Part shown: positions 44,449-53,412 of the stretch, piece after piece
Layout of the letters: the number at the start of each line of letters is the position of its first letter
Numbering within the stretch: position 1 is the stretch's first letter
Assembly (NCBI GenBank): GCA_045592745.1
Contig: JAZNVH010000010.1
Location: 1 to 64,000 of the forward strand
Reading direction: 5' to 3'
DNA from: Aphodoplasma sp045592745
GTDB lineage: Bacteria; Bacillota; Clostridia; UBA1381; UMGS1253
DNA length: 64,000 nt
Program-made: the position numbers and the translations under genes
Notes under the pieces: generated by a model
Seen by the model: only the letters and a program-made list of their open reading frames with translations
The model's database searches: none
What the model was told of the DNA's origin: nothing

Positions 44449-45558
44449 ATGTCAAATTTAAGTTTGAAAGGTATTTACAAAAGATATTCAGGTGGCGTTG
44501 TTGCTGTAAGCGACTTCAACCTTGAAATCGAAGATAAGGAGTTTATAATTCTTGTAGGACCTTCAGGTTGCGGTAAGTCTACAACATTACGTATGATTGC
44601 AGGTCTTGAAGAAATCAGTGATGGTGAGCTCTACATAGATGGCAGACTCGTAAACGAGGTTGCTCCTAAGGACAGAGATATAGCAATGGTTTTCCAGAAC
44701 TATGCTCTTTATCCGCATATGACAGTTTTTGAGAACATGGCATTTGGTCTTAAACTCAGAAAGACACCCAAGGCTGAAATTACAAGACGTGTTCATGAGG
44801 CTGCACAGATTCTTGATATCGAGCACTTGCTCGACAGAAAGCCGAAGGCGCTTTCAGGCGGACAGAGACAGCGTGTTGCTCTCGGTCGTGCAATCGTCCG
44901 TGAGCCTAAGGTATTCTTGATGGACGAGCCGCTTTCAAACCTTGATGCAAAGCTTCGTGTTCAGATGAGAACAGAGATTGGTAAGCTTCATCAGAAGCTC
45001 CAGACGACATTTATCTATGTTACACATGACCAGACAGAAGCTATGACAATGGGTAGCCGTATCGTTGTTATGAAGGATGGTATCGTTCAGCAGGTTGACT
45101 CACCGTCAAATCTTTATATGAACCCTTGCAATATGTTTGTTGCAGGATTTATCGGAAGCCCGCAGATGAACTTTGTAAGCGCTACTGTTGTTAAAAAGGA
45201 TGACGGAATCTGGCTCCAGTTTGGTAATAGCGCTGTAAAGCTTCCTGAGGGTAAGGCAGCTAACCTTGATGAAAGCTACATCGGTAAAGAGGTTATTATG
45301 GGTATTCGTCCTGAAAACCTCCACGATGAAGAGAACTATATTTCAACAATGCCTGAGACAACTGTTGATGCAAACGTTGAAATTACAGAAATGATGGGTG
45401 CTGAAACATACTTGTACCTCAAGATTGAAGGCACACAGTTTGTTGCAAGAGTTAACCCGCGTTCAACTGCTGCATCAGGAGATAAGATTAAAATTACATT
45501 TGATGGCAATAAGATTCACTTGTTCGATAAGGACAGCGAAGTTGCAATTTTGCATTAA
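44449..45558 (+). CDS. ugpC: MalK/UgpC/MsmX-type sugar ABC transporter ATPase
   Basis: A 369-residue ATPase with Walker A GPSGCGKST (37-45), signature LSGGQRQRVALGRA, Walker B VFLMDEPLSNLD, and the C-terminal OB-type regulatory domain of the MalK class. No permease or binding protein is nearby, so it is probably a shared ATPase that energises several carbohydrate importers, as MsmX does in Bacillus. An extended -10 (TGGTATAAT, 44387-44395) precedes it. AAAGGGG ribosome-binding site; terminator at 45572-45599. Confidence 0.92.
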   Translation: MSNLSLKGIYKRYSGGVVAVSDFNLEIEDKEFIILVGPSGCGKSTTLRMIAGLEEISDGELYIDGRLVNEVAPKDRDIAMVFQNYALYPHMTVFENMAFGLKLRKTPKAEITRRVHEAAQILDIEHLLDRKPKALSGGQRQRVALGRAIVREPKVFLMDEPLSNLDAKLRVQMRTEIGKLHQKLQTTFIYVTHDQTEAMTMGSRIVVMKDGIVQQVDSPSNLYMNPCNMFVAGFIGSPQMNFVSATVVKKDDGIWLQFGNSAVKLPEGKAANLDESYIGKEVIMGIRPENLHDEENYISTMPETTVDANVEITEMMGAETYLYLKIEGTQFVARVNPRSTAASGDKIKITFDGNKIHLFDKDSEVAILH

Positions 45559-45571
45559 TAATCAAAAAATT

Positions 45572-45599
45572 AAGCCGTGTCATATGACACGGCTTTTTT
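45572..45599. terminator. Bidirectional terminator
   Basis: AAGCCGTGTCA and TGACACGGCTT pair with a small TA loop, then TTTTT. It separates convergent ugpC and feo genes. Confidence 0.85.
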
Positions 45600-45604
45600 G
45601 TATG

Positions 45605-45760
45605 TTATTTTTCGGTGTTATTCTCGCAGTCTTTATTACAGCAATCACAGCCGCAACCACAGCAGCCACTGCCTTTCTTTTTTAGACTTCGTAAACAATA
45701 ATATGAAATACATACGAGTGCAATCAAAATAAGTATCACTACTAAATCTGCAGTTTTCAT
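45605..45760 (-). CDS. FeoB-associated Cys-rich membrane protein
   Basis: A 51-residue protein: one membrane helix (TADLVVILILIALVCISYYC) and a Cys-rich tail CCGCGCDCCNKDC. It matches the FeoB-associated cysteine-rich family, always coded next to feoB; it may help handle Fe2+ at the inner face. ATG 45760 with GGAGGAA upstream. It follows feoB by 16 bases. Confidence 0.85.
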   Translation of the reverse strand: MKTADLVVILILIALVCISYYCLRSLKKKGSGCCGCGCDCCNKDCENNTEK

Positions 45761-45776
45761 TTTATTCCTCCGATTT

Positions 45777-47798
45777 TTACACAAACAATAGTCCAAAACT
45801 GTAAACTAAAAATGCGATAAGCCACGCAAACGCAGTTTGGTATGCCATAGCGGCAATTGCCAATTTATAACTTCCAAGCTCTCTTTTTACTGCAGCCATA
45901 GCAGCAACGCAAGGCATATATAAAAGAGTAAAAACAAGGAAAGATACCGCTTGTAGCGGTGTAAACATCTGCGCCAAAATCGGCACAAGCGACGATGAAT
46001 CGCCGGCTCCGGTGAGTACGGCAAATGTGCTTACAACAGCTTCTTTTGCAGTAAGACCTGTAATCAGAGCTGTTACAGATTCCCAGCTGCCAAAGCCGAG
46101 TGGTTTAAATATCGGGCAAAGAAGCTTGCCTATCATGGCAAGAATACTTTGTGAGCTGTCGCTGACCGTTTCAAAACGCAAATCAAAGCTTTGTAGTAGC
46201 CAGATTACAATTGTTGCAAAGAAAATTATAGTAAACGCTTTTACAATAAAATCTTTTGCTTTTTCCCACATATGTAAACATACATTTTTTGCCGACGGAA
46301 ATCTGTAAGCGGGAAGCTCCATAACAAATGGTATGGGTTTTCCTTTAAACAGTGTGTTTTTCAAAATAAGTGCAGACAAAATTCCCATAATTATGCCGAG
46401 AACGTACAAGCAAATCATTACCAGCGCACCGTGGTCCCGGAAAAATGCGGCTGTAAATACGGCATAAATCGGCAACTTGGCGCTACACGACATAAATGGC
46501 ACAAGCAGAATTGTAAGGCGTCTGTCACGCTCGCTTGAGAGTGTGCGTGTCGCCATAATTGCGGGTACAGAGCAGCCAAATCCAATTAGCATTGGTACGA
46601 ATGAACGTCCCGAAAGTCCTATTTTTCTAAGTAACTTGTCCATAACAAATGCCACACGAGCCATATATCCGCTGTCCTCAAGGATTGAGAGCATAAAGAA
46701 CAGTATGATTATCGTAGGAAGAAATGAAAGCACACTTCCTACACCTGAAAATACGCCGTCAATGATGAGTGAGTGTAGCCAGTCGCTTATTTGCATTTTT
46801 GTAAGCAGTGTATCGACAAGCGATGTGACATAATCTATTCCTAAACCAAATAAGTCACTGAGCGCACTGCCTACAACACCGAATGTTATCCAGAATACAA
46901 AAAGCATTATACATAAAAATATCGGTATTGCAAAAATTTTGTGTGTAAGAATTGCATCAATTTTAATTGAGCGGATTTGTGCGTTTGTTTGTGTATGCTT
47001 TTTTTCGACACAGCCTTGACACAGCTTTTCAATAAAGTCATAGCGCATATCCGCAAGTGCAGCGTCGCGGTATGTACCGAGAGATTTTTCCATATCAGAC
47101 ACTATAATCGAAATCAGCTCTGTTTCATTTTGATGAAGCTCAAGCTTTTTATTCATCGGCTCGTCGCCTTCTACAAGCTTTGTCGCAGCAAAGCGTGTAG
47201 GAATATCTGCTTTGTGTGCGTGGTCTTCTATGATATGAGCAATTGAGTGAATGGCTTTATGAAGTTCTCCGCCTGATATGCAAAAATCTGTCTTTGAAGG
47301 TTTTACACCATTTTTGACAGTAGCAAGTGCGCGGACTATAAGCTCATCTATACCATCGTTTTTGCTTGCAGAAATCGGTACAACGGGAATTCCAAGTCCG
47401 TCTGCAAGTTTTTTAATATCTATGTAGTTACCGCTTGAGATAACCTCGTCCATCATATTAAGTGCAAGCACCATAGGAATTTGAAGCTCTGTAAGCTGGA
47501 GCGTCAGATACAGATTTCTCTCGATGTTTGTTGCATCTACTATGTTAATAATTCCGTCGGGCTTTTCGTTTAACACAAAGTCACGTGTTACAACCTCTTC
47601 GGCGGTATAGGGCGAGAGAGAATAAATGCCCGGAAGGTCGACAACTAAAGCTTGCTTTTGTTTTCTTATGCTGCCTTCTTTTTTTTCTACCGTAACTCCG
47701 GGGAAATTACCGACATGCTGATTTGAACCGGTAAGCTGGTTAAATAGTGTCGTTTTGCCCGAATTTTGATTTCCTATAAGTGCAAAAGTAATGGCCAA
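45777..47798 (-). CDS. feoB: Ferrous iron transport protein B
   Basis: A 673-residue Fe2+ transporter with an N-terminal G domain (GNQNSGKTT at 8-16, NMMD, DLPGIYSL) and two Gate domains with about eight membrane helices (RSFVPMLIGFGCSVPAI, GLTAKEAVVS). TTG start immediately after the feoA stop (TAATTG), GGAGG upstream. Middle gene of feoA-feoB-Cys-rich operon. Confidence 0.97.
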   Translation of the reverse strand: MAITFALIGNQNSGKTTLFNQLTGSNQHVGNFPGVTVEKKEGSIRKQKQALVVDLPGIYSLSPYTAEEVVTRDFVLNEKPDGIINIVDATNIERNLYLTLQLTELQIPMVLALNMMDEVISSGNYIDIKKLADGLGIPVVPISASKNDGIDELIVRALATVKNGVKPSKTDFCISGGELHKAIHSIAHIIEDHAHKADIPTRFAATKLVEGDEPMNKKLELHQNETELISIIVSDMEKSLGTYRDAALADMRYDFIEKLCQGCVEKKHTQTNAQIRSIKIDAILTHKIFAIPIFLCIMLFVFWITFGVVGSALSDLFGLGIDYVTSLVDTLLTKMQISDWLHSLIIDGVFSGVGSVLSFLPTIIILFFMLSILEDSGYMARVAFVMDKLLRKIGLSGRSFVPMLIGFGCSVPAIMATRTLSSERDRRLTILLVPFMSCSAKLPIYAVFTAAFFRDHGALVMICLYVLGIIMGILSALILKNTLFKGKPIPFVMELPAYRFPSAKNVCLHMWEKAKDFIVKAFTIIFFATIVIWLLQSFDLRFETVSDSSQSILAMIGKLLCPIFKPLGFGSWESVTALITGLTAKEAVVSTFAVLTGAGDSSSLVPILAQMFTPLQAVSFLVFTLLYMPCVAAMAAVKRELGSYKLAIAAMAYQTAFAWLIAFLVYSFGLLFV

Positions 47799-48026
47799 TT
47801 ATTCTACCTCCTCTATTTGTATATTGGCGGCGTCATCTTTTCTTAATGTAAGCTCATAGCCGCGAAGATAAAGTTCAATTGGGTCGCCGAGCGGTGCAAC
47901 TTTACGCACCATAACCTTTGTTTTTGGTGTAAGCCCCATATCTAAAAGTCGTCTGCGAAGAGCACTGTCACCGCCGACATCTGTTATTATAGCGCTTGAA
48001 CCTATTTTAAGTTGTGCAAGAGTCAT
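47799..48026 (-). CDS. feoA: FeoA protein
   Basis: A 75-residue SH3-like protein that modulates FeoB. The block LRRRLLDMGLTPKTKV and GDPIELYLRGYELTLRKDDA are typical. Start ATG 48026 with GAAAGGAC upstream. First gene of the feo operon; a palindrome overlaps the likely transcription start (48054-48069). Confidence 0.93.
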   Translation of the reverse strand: MTLAQLKIGSSAIITDVGGDSALRRRLLDMGLTPKTKVMVRKVAPLGDPIELYLRGYELTLRKDDAANIQIEEVE

Positions 48027-48053
48027 TGTAATTTGTCCTTTCGGGGATATTTG

Positions 48054-48069
48054 GTTAGTTATAGCTAAC
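48054..48069. promoter_or_regulatory. Probable iron-responsive operator of feo
   Basis: GTTAG and CTAAC flank TTATAG, an imperfect palindrome just downstream of the promoter start point. The half-sites resemble DtxR/IdeR-type boxes (TTAG...CTAA). Fur is the alternative. Confidence 0.5.
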
Positions 48070-48079
48070 TCTAGATAAA

Positions 48080-48108
48080 AATATATCATTAATACATCAA
48101 AAAGTCAA
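48080..48108 (-). promoter_or_regulatory. feo promoter
   Basis: On the minus strand TTGACT (48103-48108), 17 bases, TATATT (48080-48085). Confidence 0.75.
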
Positions 48109-48218
48109 GAGTTTTTTTGAAAATTTTACTATTTATTATACGCTATATCCTTGTTTAATACATATTTTTTCTGTTTTGAAATAATACTAAATAAAAAACA
48201 AAATGGAGTGTGATTTTT

Positions 48219-48872
48219 TTGGAAAAGGTAGCTGATACAAAAACATCAATAACACCTGCAAACGGAAAAAATCTTAAAATTCAATGCCTTAACATAGTTG
48301 GTCAGATTGAAGGACATATGATATTGCCGCCACAGGATAAAACAACAAAATACGAATATATTTTACCACAGCTTGCCGCACTTGAGCAAGATGATGAGGT
48401 GGAGGGTCTTTTGGTACTTTTAAATACAGCGGGGGGCGACGTCGAGGCAGGACTTGCCATATCGGAAATGATTGCCGGAATGACAAAACCGACGGTATCG
48501 CTTGTGCTTGGCGGCGGTCACAGCATAGGTGTGCCGCTTGCTGTATCGACGGACTATTCCTTTATAGCACGCTCAGCTACGATGACGCTTCATCCTTTAA
48601 GAATGAACGGAATGGTTATAGGTGTTGCCCAGACATTTGAGTATTTAAGCAGAATTCAGGACAGCATAGTAACTTTTATTTCCGAGCACAGCAAAATTTC
48701 CAAAGAGGATTTTAATGCACTTATGCTTAAAACAGGTGAGATAGCAAACGATGTCGGCAGCATAGTTTTTGGTGAAAAGGCGGTAGAGTGCGGGCTTATT
48801 GACGAAGTAGGAACGCTTAAAGATGCGATTGCCAAGCTTCGTGAACTTATTTCAATGAAAAATAAAAAATAA
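48219..48872 (+). CDS. tepA: ClpP-related serine protease, TepA type
   Basis: A 217-residue ClpP-fold protein of the TepA (translocation-enhancing) family. The serine is in GGGHSIGVPLAV, and NTAGGDVEAGLAI is the conserved strand; MTLHPLRMNG is the His region. In Bacillus TepA is needed for efficient export and degrades signal peptides or spore proteins. TTG start 48219; GGAG 10 bases upstream; a GTG at 48210 lies too close to that site. Confidence 0.82.
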   Translation: MEKVADTKTSITPANGKNLKIQCLNIVGQIEGHMILPPQDKTTKYEYILPQLAALEQDDEVEGLLVLLNTAGGDVEAGLAISEMIAGMTKPTVSLVLGGGHSIGVPLAVSTDYSFIARSATMTLHPLRMNGMVIGVAQTFEYLSRIQDSIVTFISEHSKISKEDFNALMLKTGEIANDVGSIVFGEKAVECGLIDEVGTLKDAIAKLRELISMKNKK

Positions 48873-48970
48873 TTTTATTTTGTCAGGACATATTATCTTG
48901 TTTTTGTCAAAAAAGAGTTGTATAATATAATAGTAGTATTTTTTATAAAAGTTGCAGGGGAGGAAGCAGA

Positions 48971-49714
48971 GTGAATGAGGGAAAAAACGGTATAAATATT
49001 CTCGGAGTAGAGGTGTCGGCTAAGACAATGGACGAAACCGTGGATGAGCTTATGAACTTTTTGGGCGATAGCAAAACACATACTGTCTACACACCAAATT
49101 CTGAGATTATTTATATGGCGTATAAGGACGAAGAATTTAGAAATATAATAAATTCCGCAGACATAAAATCAGCTGACGGAATTGGTGTCGTGTATGCGTC
49201 TAAGATGCTACGAAAGCCACTTACAGAGCGTGTTGCGGGCTATGATTTGATGCATGCATTTTTTAAAAAGGCAAAAGACCAAGGCGTGAGAGTATTTTTG
49301 TTTGGCTCAAAGCCAACTGTGGCAGAAAATGCGGGCAAAATGCTTTCGGATATGTATGAGGGACTTGAAATTTGCGGTACACGTAACGGATATTTTAAAC
49401 CAGAAGAAACCGATGAAATTGTAAACATGATCAATGCGTCAAGTCCTGATGTTGTACTTGTATGCCTTGGCGCGCCAAAGCAGGAAAAATGGATTTATGA
49501 AAATAAGGACAAAATAGAAAAAGGAATTATTATGGGACTTGGCGGAAGTCTTGATACGCTTACAGGTGTTACGCAGCGTGCGCCGGAAAGCTGGCAAAAG
49601 CTTGGACTTGAGTGGGCTTACCGCCTGGTAAAAGAACCGTGGCGAATTGGACGCATGATGGCGCTTCCGCGCTTTGGACTTACTGTCTTTTTTAAAGGCA
49701 GAAGATATAAGTAA
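48971..49714 (+). CDS. WecG/TagA/CpsF glycosyltransferase
   Basis: A 247-residue GT26 enzyme that adds N-acetylmannosamine-type sugars to lipid-linked GlcNAc in wall teichoic acid or capsule synthesis. Typical are YTPNSEIIYMA, SADGIGVVYASK, ERVAGYDLM and GAPKQEKWI. GTG start with GGGGAGG upstream. The rest of a teichoic pathway is not in the window. Confidence 0.92.
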   Translation: MNEGKNGINILGVEVSAKTMDETVDELMNFLGDSKTHTVYTPNSEIIYMAYKDEEFRNIINSADIKSADGIGVVYASKMLRKPLTERVAGYDLMHAFFKKAKDQGVRVFLFGSKPTVAENAGKMLSDMYEGLEICGTRNGYFKPEETDEIVNMINASSPDVVLVCLGAPKQEKWIYENKDKIEKGIIMGLGGSLDTLTGVTQRAPESWQKLGLEWAYRLVKEPWRIGRMMALPRFGLTVFFKGRRYK

Positions 49715-49809
49715 AAATAAATTTAAATATTGTGTTAAATTTTTACATAAGTATGGACAAGTGTAGGGGCTTCGTGCTTTAATTAGACTTAGTGAAATGG
49801 AGATTATTT

Positions 49810-51195
49810 ATGAACAAAACCGATATTTCATACATATTTAAAAACAGCGATGCACTTTGTGGTGAGAAGCTGACGGTATGCGGATGGGTAAGAAACGTGC
49901 GCGCATCAAATAATTTTGGCTTTATAGAGCTAAATGACGGTACGTTTTTTAACTCTCTTCAGGTTGTTTTTGATACATCAATTGAAAATTTTAACGAAAT
50001 CTCAAAAATAAATGTAGGTGCGGCTTTGAAAGTTATGGGCGAGCTAAAGCTTACTCCTGATGCACGACAACCATTTGAAATGTATGCAAAAAGTATTACT
50101 GTTGAAGGTGAATCTACGGGAGAATATCCTATTCAGCCAAAGCGTCACACTCTTGAGTTTTTGCGTACAAAACCACATCTTCGTATGCGTACAAATCTTT
50201 TTTCAGCGGTGTTTCGTATTCGCTCGCTTGCTGCTATGGCGGTGCACAGCTTTTTTAATTCGCGCGGTTTTGTATATGTTCACACGCCGATAATTACGGC
50301 GAGCGACTGTGAGGGAGCGGGCGAAATGTTTAATGTGACGACGCTTGATTTGAAAAGCGTGCAAAAAAATCCTGACGGAAGCGTCGATTATACAAAGGAT
50401 TTTTTCTCAAAGCGTGCTTCGCTCAGCGTGAGCGGTCAGCTTGAAGGCGAAACTTATGCGATGGCATTTTCAAAAATCTATACGTTTGGTCCTACATTCA
50501 GAGCAGAAAATTCAAATACGACGCGTCATGCGGCAGAGTTTTGGATGATAGAGCCGGAGATTGCGTTTGCTGACCTTAGCGACGATATGGCTCTTGCCGA
50601 GGATATGCTAAAATATATTATAAAGTATTGTCTTGACAATGCTCCTGAGGAAATGGAATTTTTTAATAAATTTGTAGATAAGACGCTTCTTGAAAGGTTA
50701 AATAATGTTGTAGAGAGTGATTTTGCACATATAACGTACACAGAGGCGATAGAGCTTTTAAAAAAGCATAATGATGAGTTTGAATACAAAGTTTCGTGGG
50801 GCTGCGACCTTCAGACAGAGCACGAAAGATATATTACCGAAAAAATATTTGGATGCCCCGTTTTTGTTACGGATTATCCAAAGCAGATAAAATCGTTTTA
50901 TATGCGCCAGAACGATGATGGAAAAACCGTTGCGGCAATGGATTTGCTTGTGCCAGGCGTTGGAGAAATTATCGGGGGAAGTCAGAGAGAGGAAAGACTT
51001 GACCTTCTTATAGAGCGCATGAAAGAAGTGGGACTTGATATAAACGATTATGAGCAGTATCTTGATTTAAGACGCTATGGAAGTGCAAAGCATGCAGGTT
51101 TTGGTCTCGGTTTTGAGCGTGCGATTATGTATATAACCGGTGTAAGCAACATACGCGATGTGATACCTTATCCAAGAACTGTTAATAATATTTGA
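49810..51195 (+). CDS. asnS: Asparaginyl-tRNA synthetase
   Basis: A 461-residue class IIb synthetase with an N-terminal OB anticodon domain (CGWVRNVRASNNFGFIELNDG) and the catalytic core: motif 2 FRAENSNTTRHAAEFWMIEPE and motif 3 GFGLGFERAIMYITG. ATG 49810 with GGAG upstream. No T-box is visible in the short leader. AsnS rather than AspS is indicated by the HAAEFW motif. Confidence 0.96.
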   Translation: MNKTDISYIFKNSDALCGEKLTVCGWVRNVRASNNFGFIELNDGTFFNSLQVVFDTSIENFNEISKINVGAALKVMGELKLTPDARQPFEMYAKSITVEGESTGEYPIQPKRHTLEFLRTKPHLRMRTNLFSAVFRIRSLAAMAVHSFFNSRGFVYVHTPIITASDCEGAGEMFNVTTLDLKSVQKNPDGSVDYTKDFFSKRASLSVSGQLEGETYAMAFSKIYTFGPTFRAENSNTTRHAAEFWMIEPEIAFADLSDDMALAEDMLKYIIKYCLDNAPEEMEFFNKFVDKTLLERLNNVVESDFAHITYTEAIELLKKHNDEFEYKVSWGCDLQTEHERYITEKIFGCPVFVTDYPKQIKSFYMRQNDDGKTVAAMDLLVPGVGEIIGGSQREERLDLLIERMKEVGLDINDYEQYLDLRRYGSAKHAGFGLGFERAIMYITGVSNIRDVIPYPRTVNNI

Positions 51196-51238
51196 TTTAA
51201 TGCATTTTAATTTTAAAAAAAGAGGAGATGACATTGTT

Positions 51239-52078
51239 TTGAAAAAGAAGAATAAGCTTTCATTAAAAACTGTGCTTTTTGTAGTGGCAGTAGCCGTAAT
51301 TGCCTTTGCGCTTGCTATGGGAAGCTATGCATTTGCATTGGGAGCGACAGCGGTTGTTGTACTAATTCTGCTTTACTGGCAGTGGCCTAATATACTATCA
51401 TTAAAAGGTCAGTCAGAGTATGCAAAGGGCAATAACACAAAAGCACTTGCAATACTAAAAAAAGCTCATGAGTCAAGTCGCTCGCGCGTCTCAAATTCGA
51501 CTGCGTATGCGTACATACTTTTAAGAGTAGGACAGGCAGAAGAGGCATCAAAGGTGCTTAACTATGTTTTGCTTAATCAAAAATTAAAGCAGGCCGAAAA
51601 GCTTCAGGCAAGACAGATTTTATCGCTTGTAAAATATAAGCAGGGCGATTTTGAAGAGGCAACACGCCTTATGGAAATGGTATTTGAAGGGTATAAAAAT
51701 TCAAGTGTGTATGGTGCACTCGGGTATTATAAGATACTTTCAAACGCGCCCGACGCACAAAGCTTTAATGATGAGGCTTATGAGTATAACAGCGACGATA
51801 AGATTATTATTGATAATGTTGTTATTCTTGCGCTTGCAAGTGGCGATCTTAAAAGAGCGAAGGAGCTTTCTGATAAGAGCATTGAAGCGGGAAATAAAGG
51901 CGTGGAAATTTTTTATCATGCGGGACAGGCTTATCTTGCACTTGGCGACAACCAGAAGGCGCTTGAGTATTTCAAGGCGGCACGTTCGTGTGAACGCTCG
52001 TTTATGACAACTGTAACTGAAAAAGAAATTACAGATGCAATCAGCTCACTTGAGGGCGAAGAAACAGAAGAAAATTAA
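51239..52078 (+). CDS. TPR-repeat membrane protein
   Basis: A 279-residue protein with a lysine-rich start, two adjacent membrane helices (about 8-52) and a cytoplasmic or exposed domain of tetratricopeptide repeats (AKGNNTKALAILKKAHE, YKQGDFEEATRLM, YLALGDNQKALEYFKAA). A scaffold for protein contacts; partner unknown. TTG start 51239 with AGAGGAG upstream. It begins shortly after asnS, likely co-transcribed. Confidence 0.7.
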   Translation: MKKKNKLSLKTVLFVVAVAVIAFALAMGSYAFALGATAVVVLILLYWQWPNILSLKGQSEYAKGNNTKALAILKKAHESSRSRVSNSTAYAYILLRVGQAEEASKVLNYVLLNQKLKQAEKLQARQILSLVKYKQGDFEEATRLMEMVFEGYKNSSVYGALGYYKILSNAPDAQSFNDEAYEYNSDDKIIIDNVVILALASGDLKRAKELSDKSIEAGNKGVEIFYHAGQAYLALGDNQKALEYFKAARSCERSFMTTVTEKEITDAISSLEGEETEEN

Positions 52079-52112
52079 ATTTTATTTATGTTAAAAAATG
52101 GAGGTATTACAA

Positions 52113-52751
52113 ATGAAAAAACGTATTTTAGCTTTGGCTATGGCAGCGGTTTTGGTATTGACGCTTTGTGCGTGCGGCGAGGAGTATACTCCAACATCTG
52201 ATACACCAAGCCCAAGCCCGAGTGCAACACCTACTCCCACACCCGATCCTGTTCCGGATATGGAAAAGACAAACATAATTATCGAAACAAGTGAAGGCAC
52301 AATAAAGGCAGAACTTTATCCTGAAATTGCACCTATTACTGTTGCAAATTTCCAGAATCTTATAAGTGAGGGCTTTTATGATGGACTTACGTTCCACAGA
52401 GTAATCGAAGGCTTTATGATTCAGGGTGGGGACCCAAAGGGTAACGGTACAGGCGGTTCTGATAAAAAAATCAAGGGTGAATTCAGCGCCAATGGTGTTG
52501 AAAACAACTTAAAGCATGAGCGCGGCGTGCTTTCAATGGCAAGAAGCTCAAATATGAACTCTGCAAGTAGCCAGTTCTTTATTATGCATGAAGAGGCACC
52601 TCACCTTGACGGTCAATATGCAGCATTTGGTAAGGTTACCGATGGCATAGAGGTTGTTGACAAGATTGCGGCAAATACAATTGTCGAGGATGCAAACGGC
52701 AGCGTACTTCCCGAAAATCAGCCAAAGATTATATCTATAAAATTTGAATAA
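52113..52751 (+). CDS. Lipoprotein cyclophilin-type peptidyl-prolyl isomerase
   Basis: A 212-residue lipoprotein: signal with Cys21 (LCAC), a Pro/Ser/Thr-rich linker (PSPSPSATPTPTPDP), then a cyclophilin domain with FHRVIEGFMIQGGDP, the ARSSNMNSASSQFFI block and HLDGQYAAFGKV. It acts in protein folding outside the membrane. ATG 52113 with GGAGG upstream. The next gene is a cytoplasmic cyclophilin that is about 70 percent alike by eye, so the pair arose by tandem duplication. Confidence 0.92.
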   Translation: MKKRILALAMAAVLVLTLCACGEEYTPTSDTPSPSPSATPTPTPDPVPDMEKTNIIIETSEGTIKAELYPEIAPITVANFQNLISEGFYDGLTFHRVIEGFMIQGGDPKGNGTGGSDKKIKGEFSANGVENNLKHERGVLSMARSSNMNSASSQFFIMHEEAPHLDGQYAAFGKVTDGIEVVDKIAANTIVEDANGSVLPENQPKIISIKFE

Positions 52752-52800
52752 TAAAATAATGTATGAACATAATATACAAAAGAGAAAGGAAAAAGAAAAA

Positions 52801-53292
52801 ATGGCAAATACAGTTATAATGTTTGAAACGGAAAAAGGAAATATAAAAGCAGAGCTTTATCCTGAAATTGCGCCTATAACGGTGAAAAATTTTATAGGAC
52901 TTGTGGAGAAAGGTTTTTATGATGGTCTTACCTTTCACAGAATTATAGATGGCTTTATGATTCAGGGCGGCGACCCATGGGGCAACGGCATGGGTGGCTC
53001 TGATGAAAAAATTAAGGGCGAGTTTTTGGCAAACGGCGTAAAAAATGATTTAAAGCATGAACGCGGCGTTCTTTCGATGGCAAGAAGCATGGATCCTAAC
53101 TCTGCAAGCAGCCAGTTTTTCATTATGCATGCTGATGCACCGCATCTTGACGGGCAGTATGCAGCGTTTGGCAAGGTTATAGAGGGGATTGAGGTTGTTG
53201 ATGCGATTGTGAAAAGTGCCAAGGTTGAAGATTTTAACGGCACTGTTTTGAGCGAAAATCAACCAAAAATTAACAAGGTTTACATTGTTTGA
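52801..53292 (+). CDS. Cytoplasmic cyclophilin peptidyl-prolyl isomerase
   Basis: A 163-residue cyclophilin without signal peptide. FHRIIDGFMIQGGDP, SASSQFFIMH and LDGQYAAFGKV make up the active site. Start ATG 52801 with AAAGGAAAAAG upstream. It directly follows the lipoprotein cyclophilin and is probably co-transcribed. Confidence 0.93.
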   Translation: MANTVIMFETEKGNIKAELYPEIAPITVKNFIGLVEKGFYDGLTFHRIIDGFMIQGGDPWGNGMGGSDEKIKGEFLANGVKNDLKHERGVLSMARSMDPNSASSQFFIMHADAPHLDGQYAAFGKVIEGIEVVDAIVKSAKVEDFNGTVLSENQPKINKVYIV

Positions 53293-53334
53293 TATAAAAA
53301 GTTTGAGATAATTAAATTTTTAACAAAAAAACTC

Positions 53335-53363
53335 TTGTAAAATATTAAAAAATATTGTAAAAT
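53335..53363 (+). promoter_or_regulatory. gap promoter
   Basis: TTGTAA (53335-53340), 17 bases, TAAAAT (53358-53363). The segment TTGTAAAATATT occurs twice here as a direct repeat. Confidence 0.5.
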
Positions 53364-53412
53364 ATTGAGTATGGCCAATTGGAAAAAATATAATTTTTAG
53401 GAGGTTTTTACT

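Noticed and set aside
49763..49783. Extra REP copy (GTAGGGGCTTCGTGC) upstream of asnS
   Set aside because: It begins with GTAG but the following bases do not form a stem of useful length.
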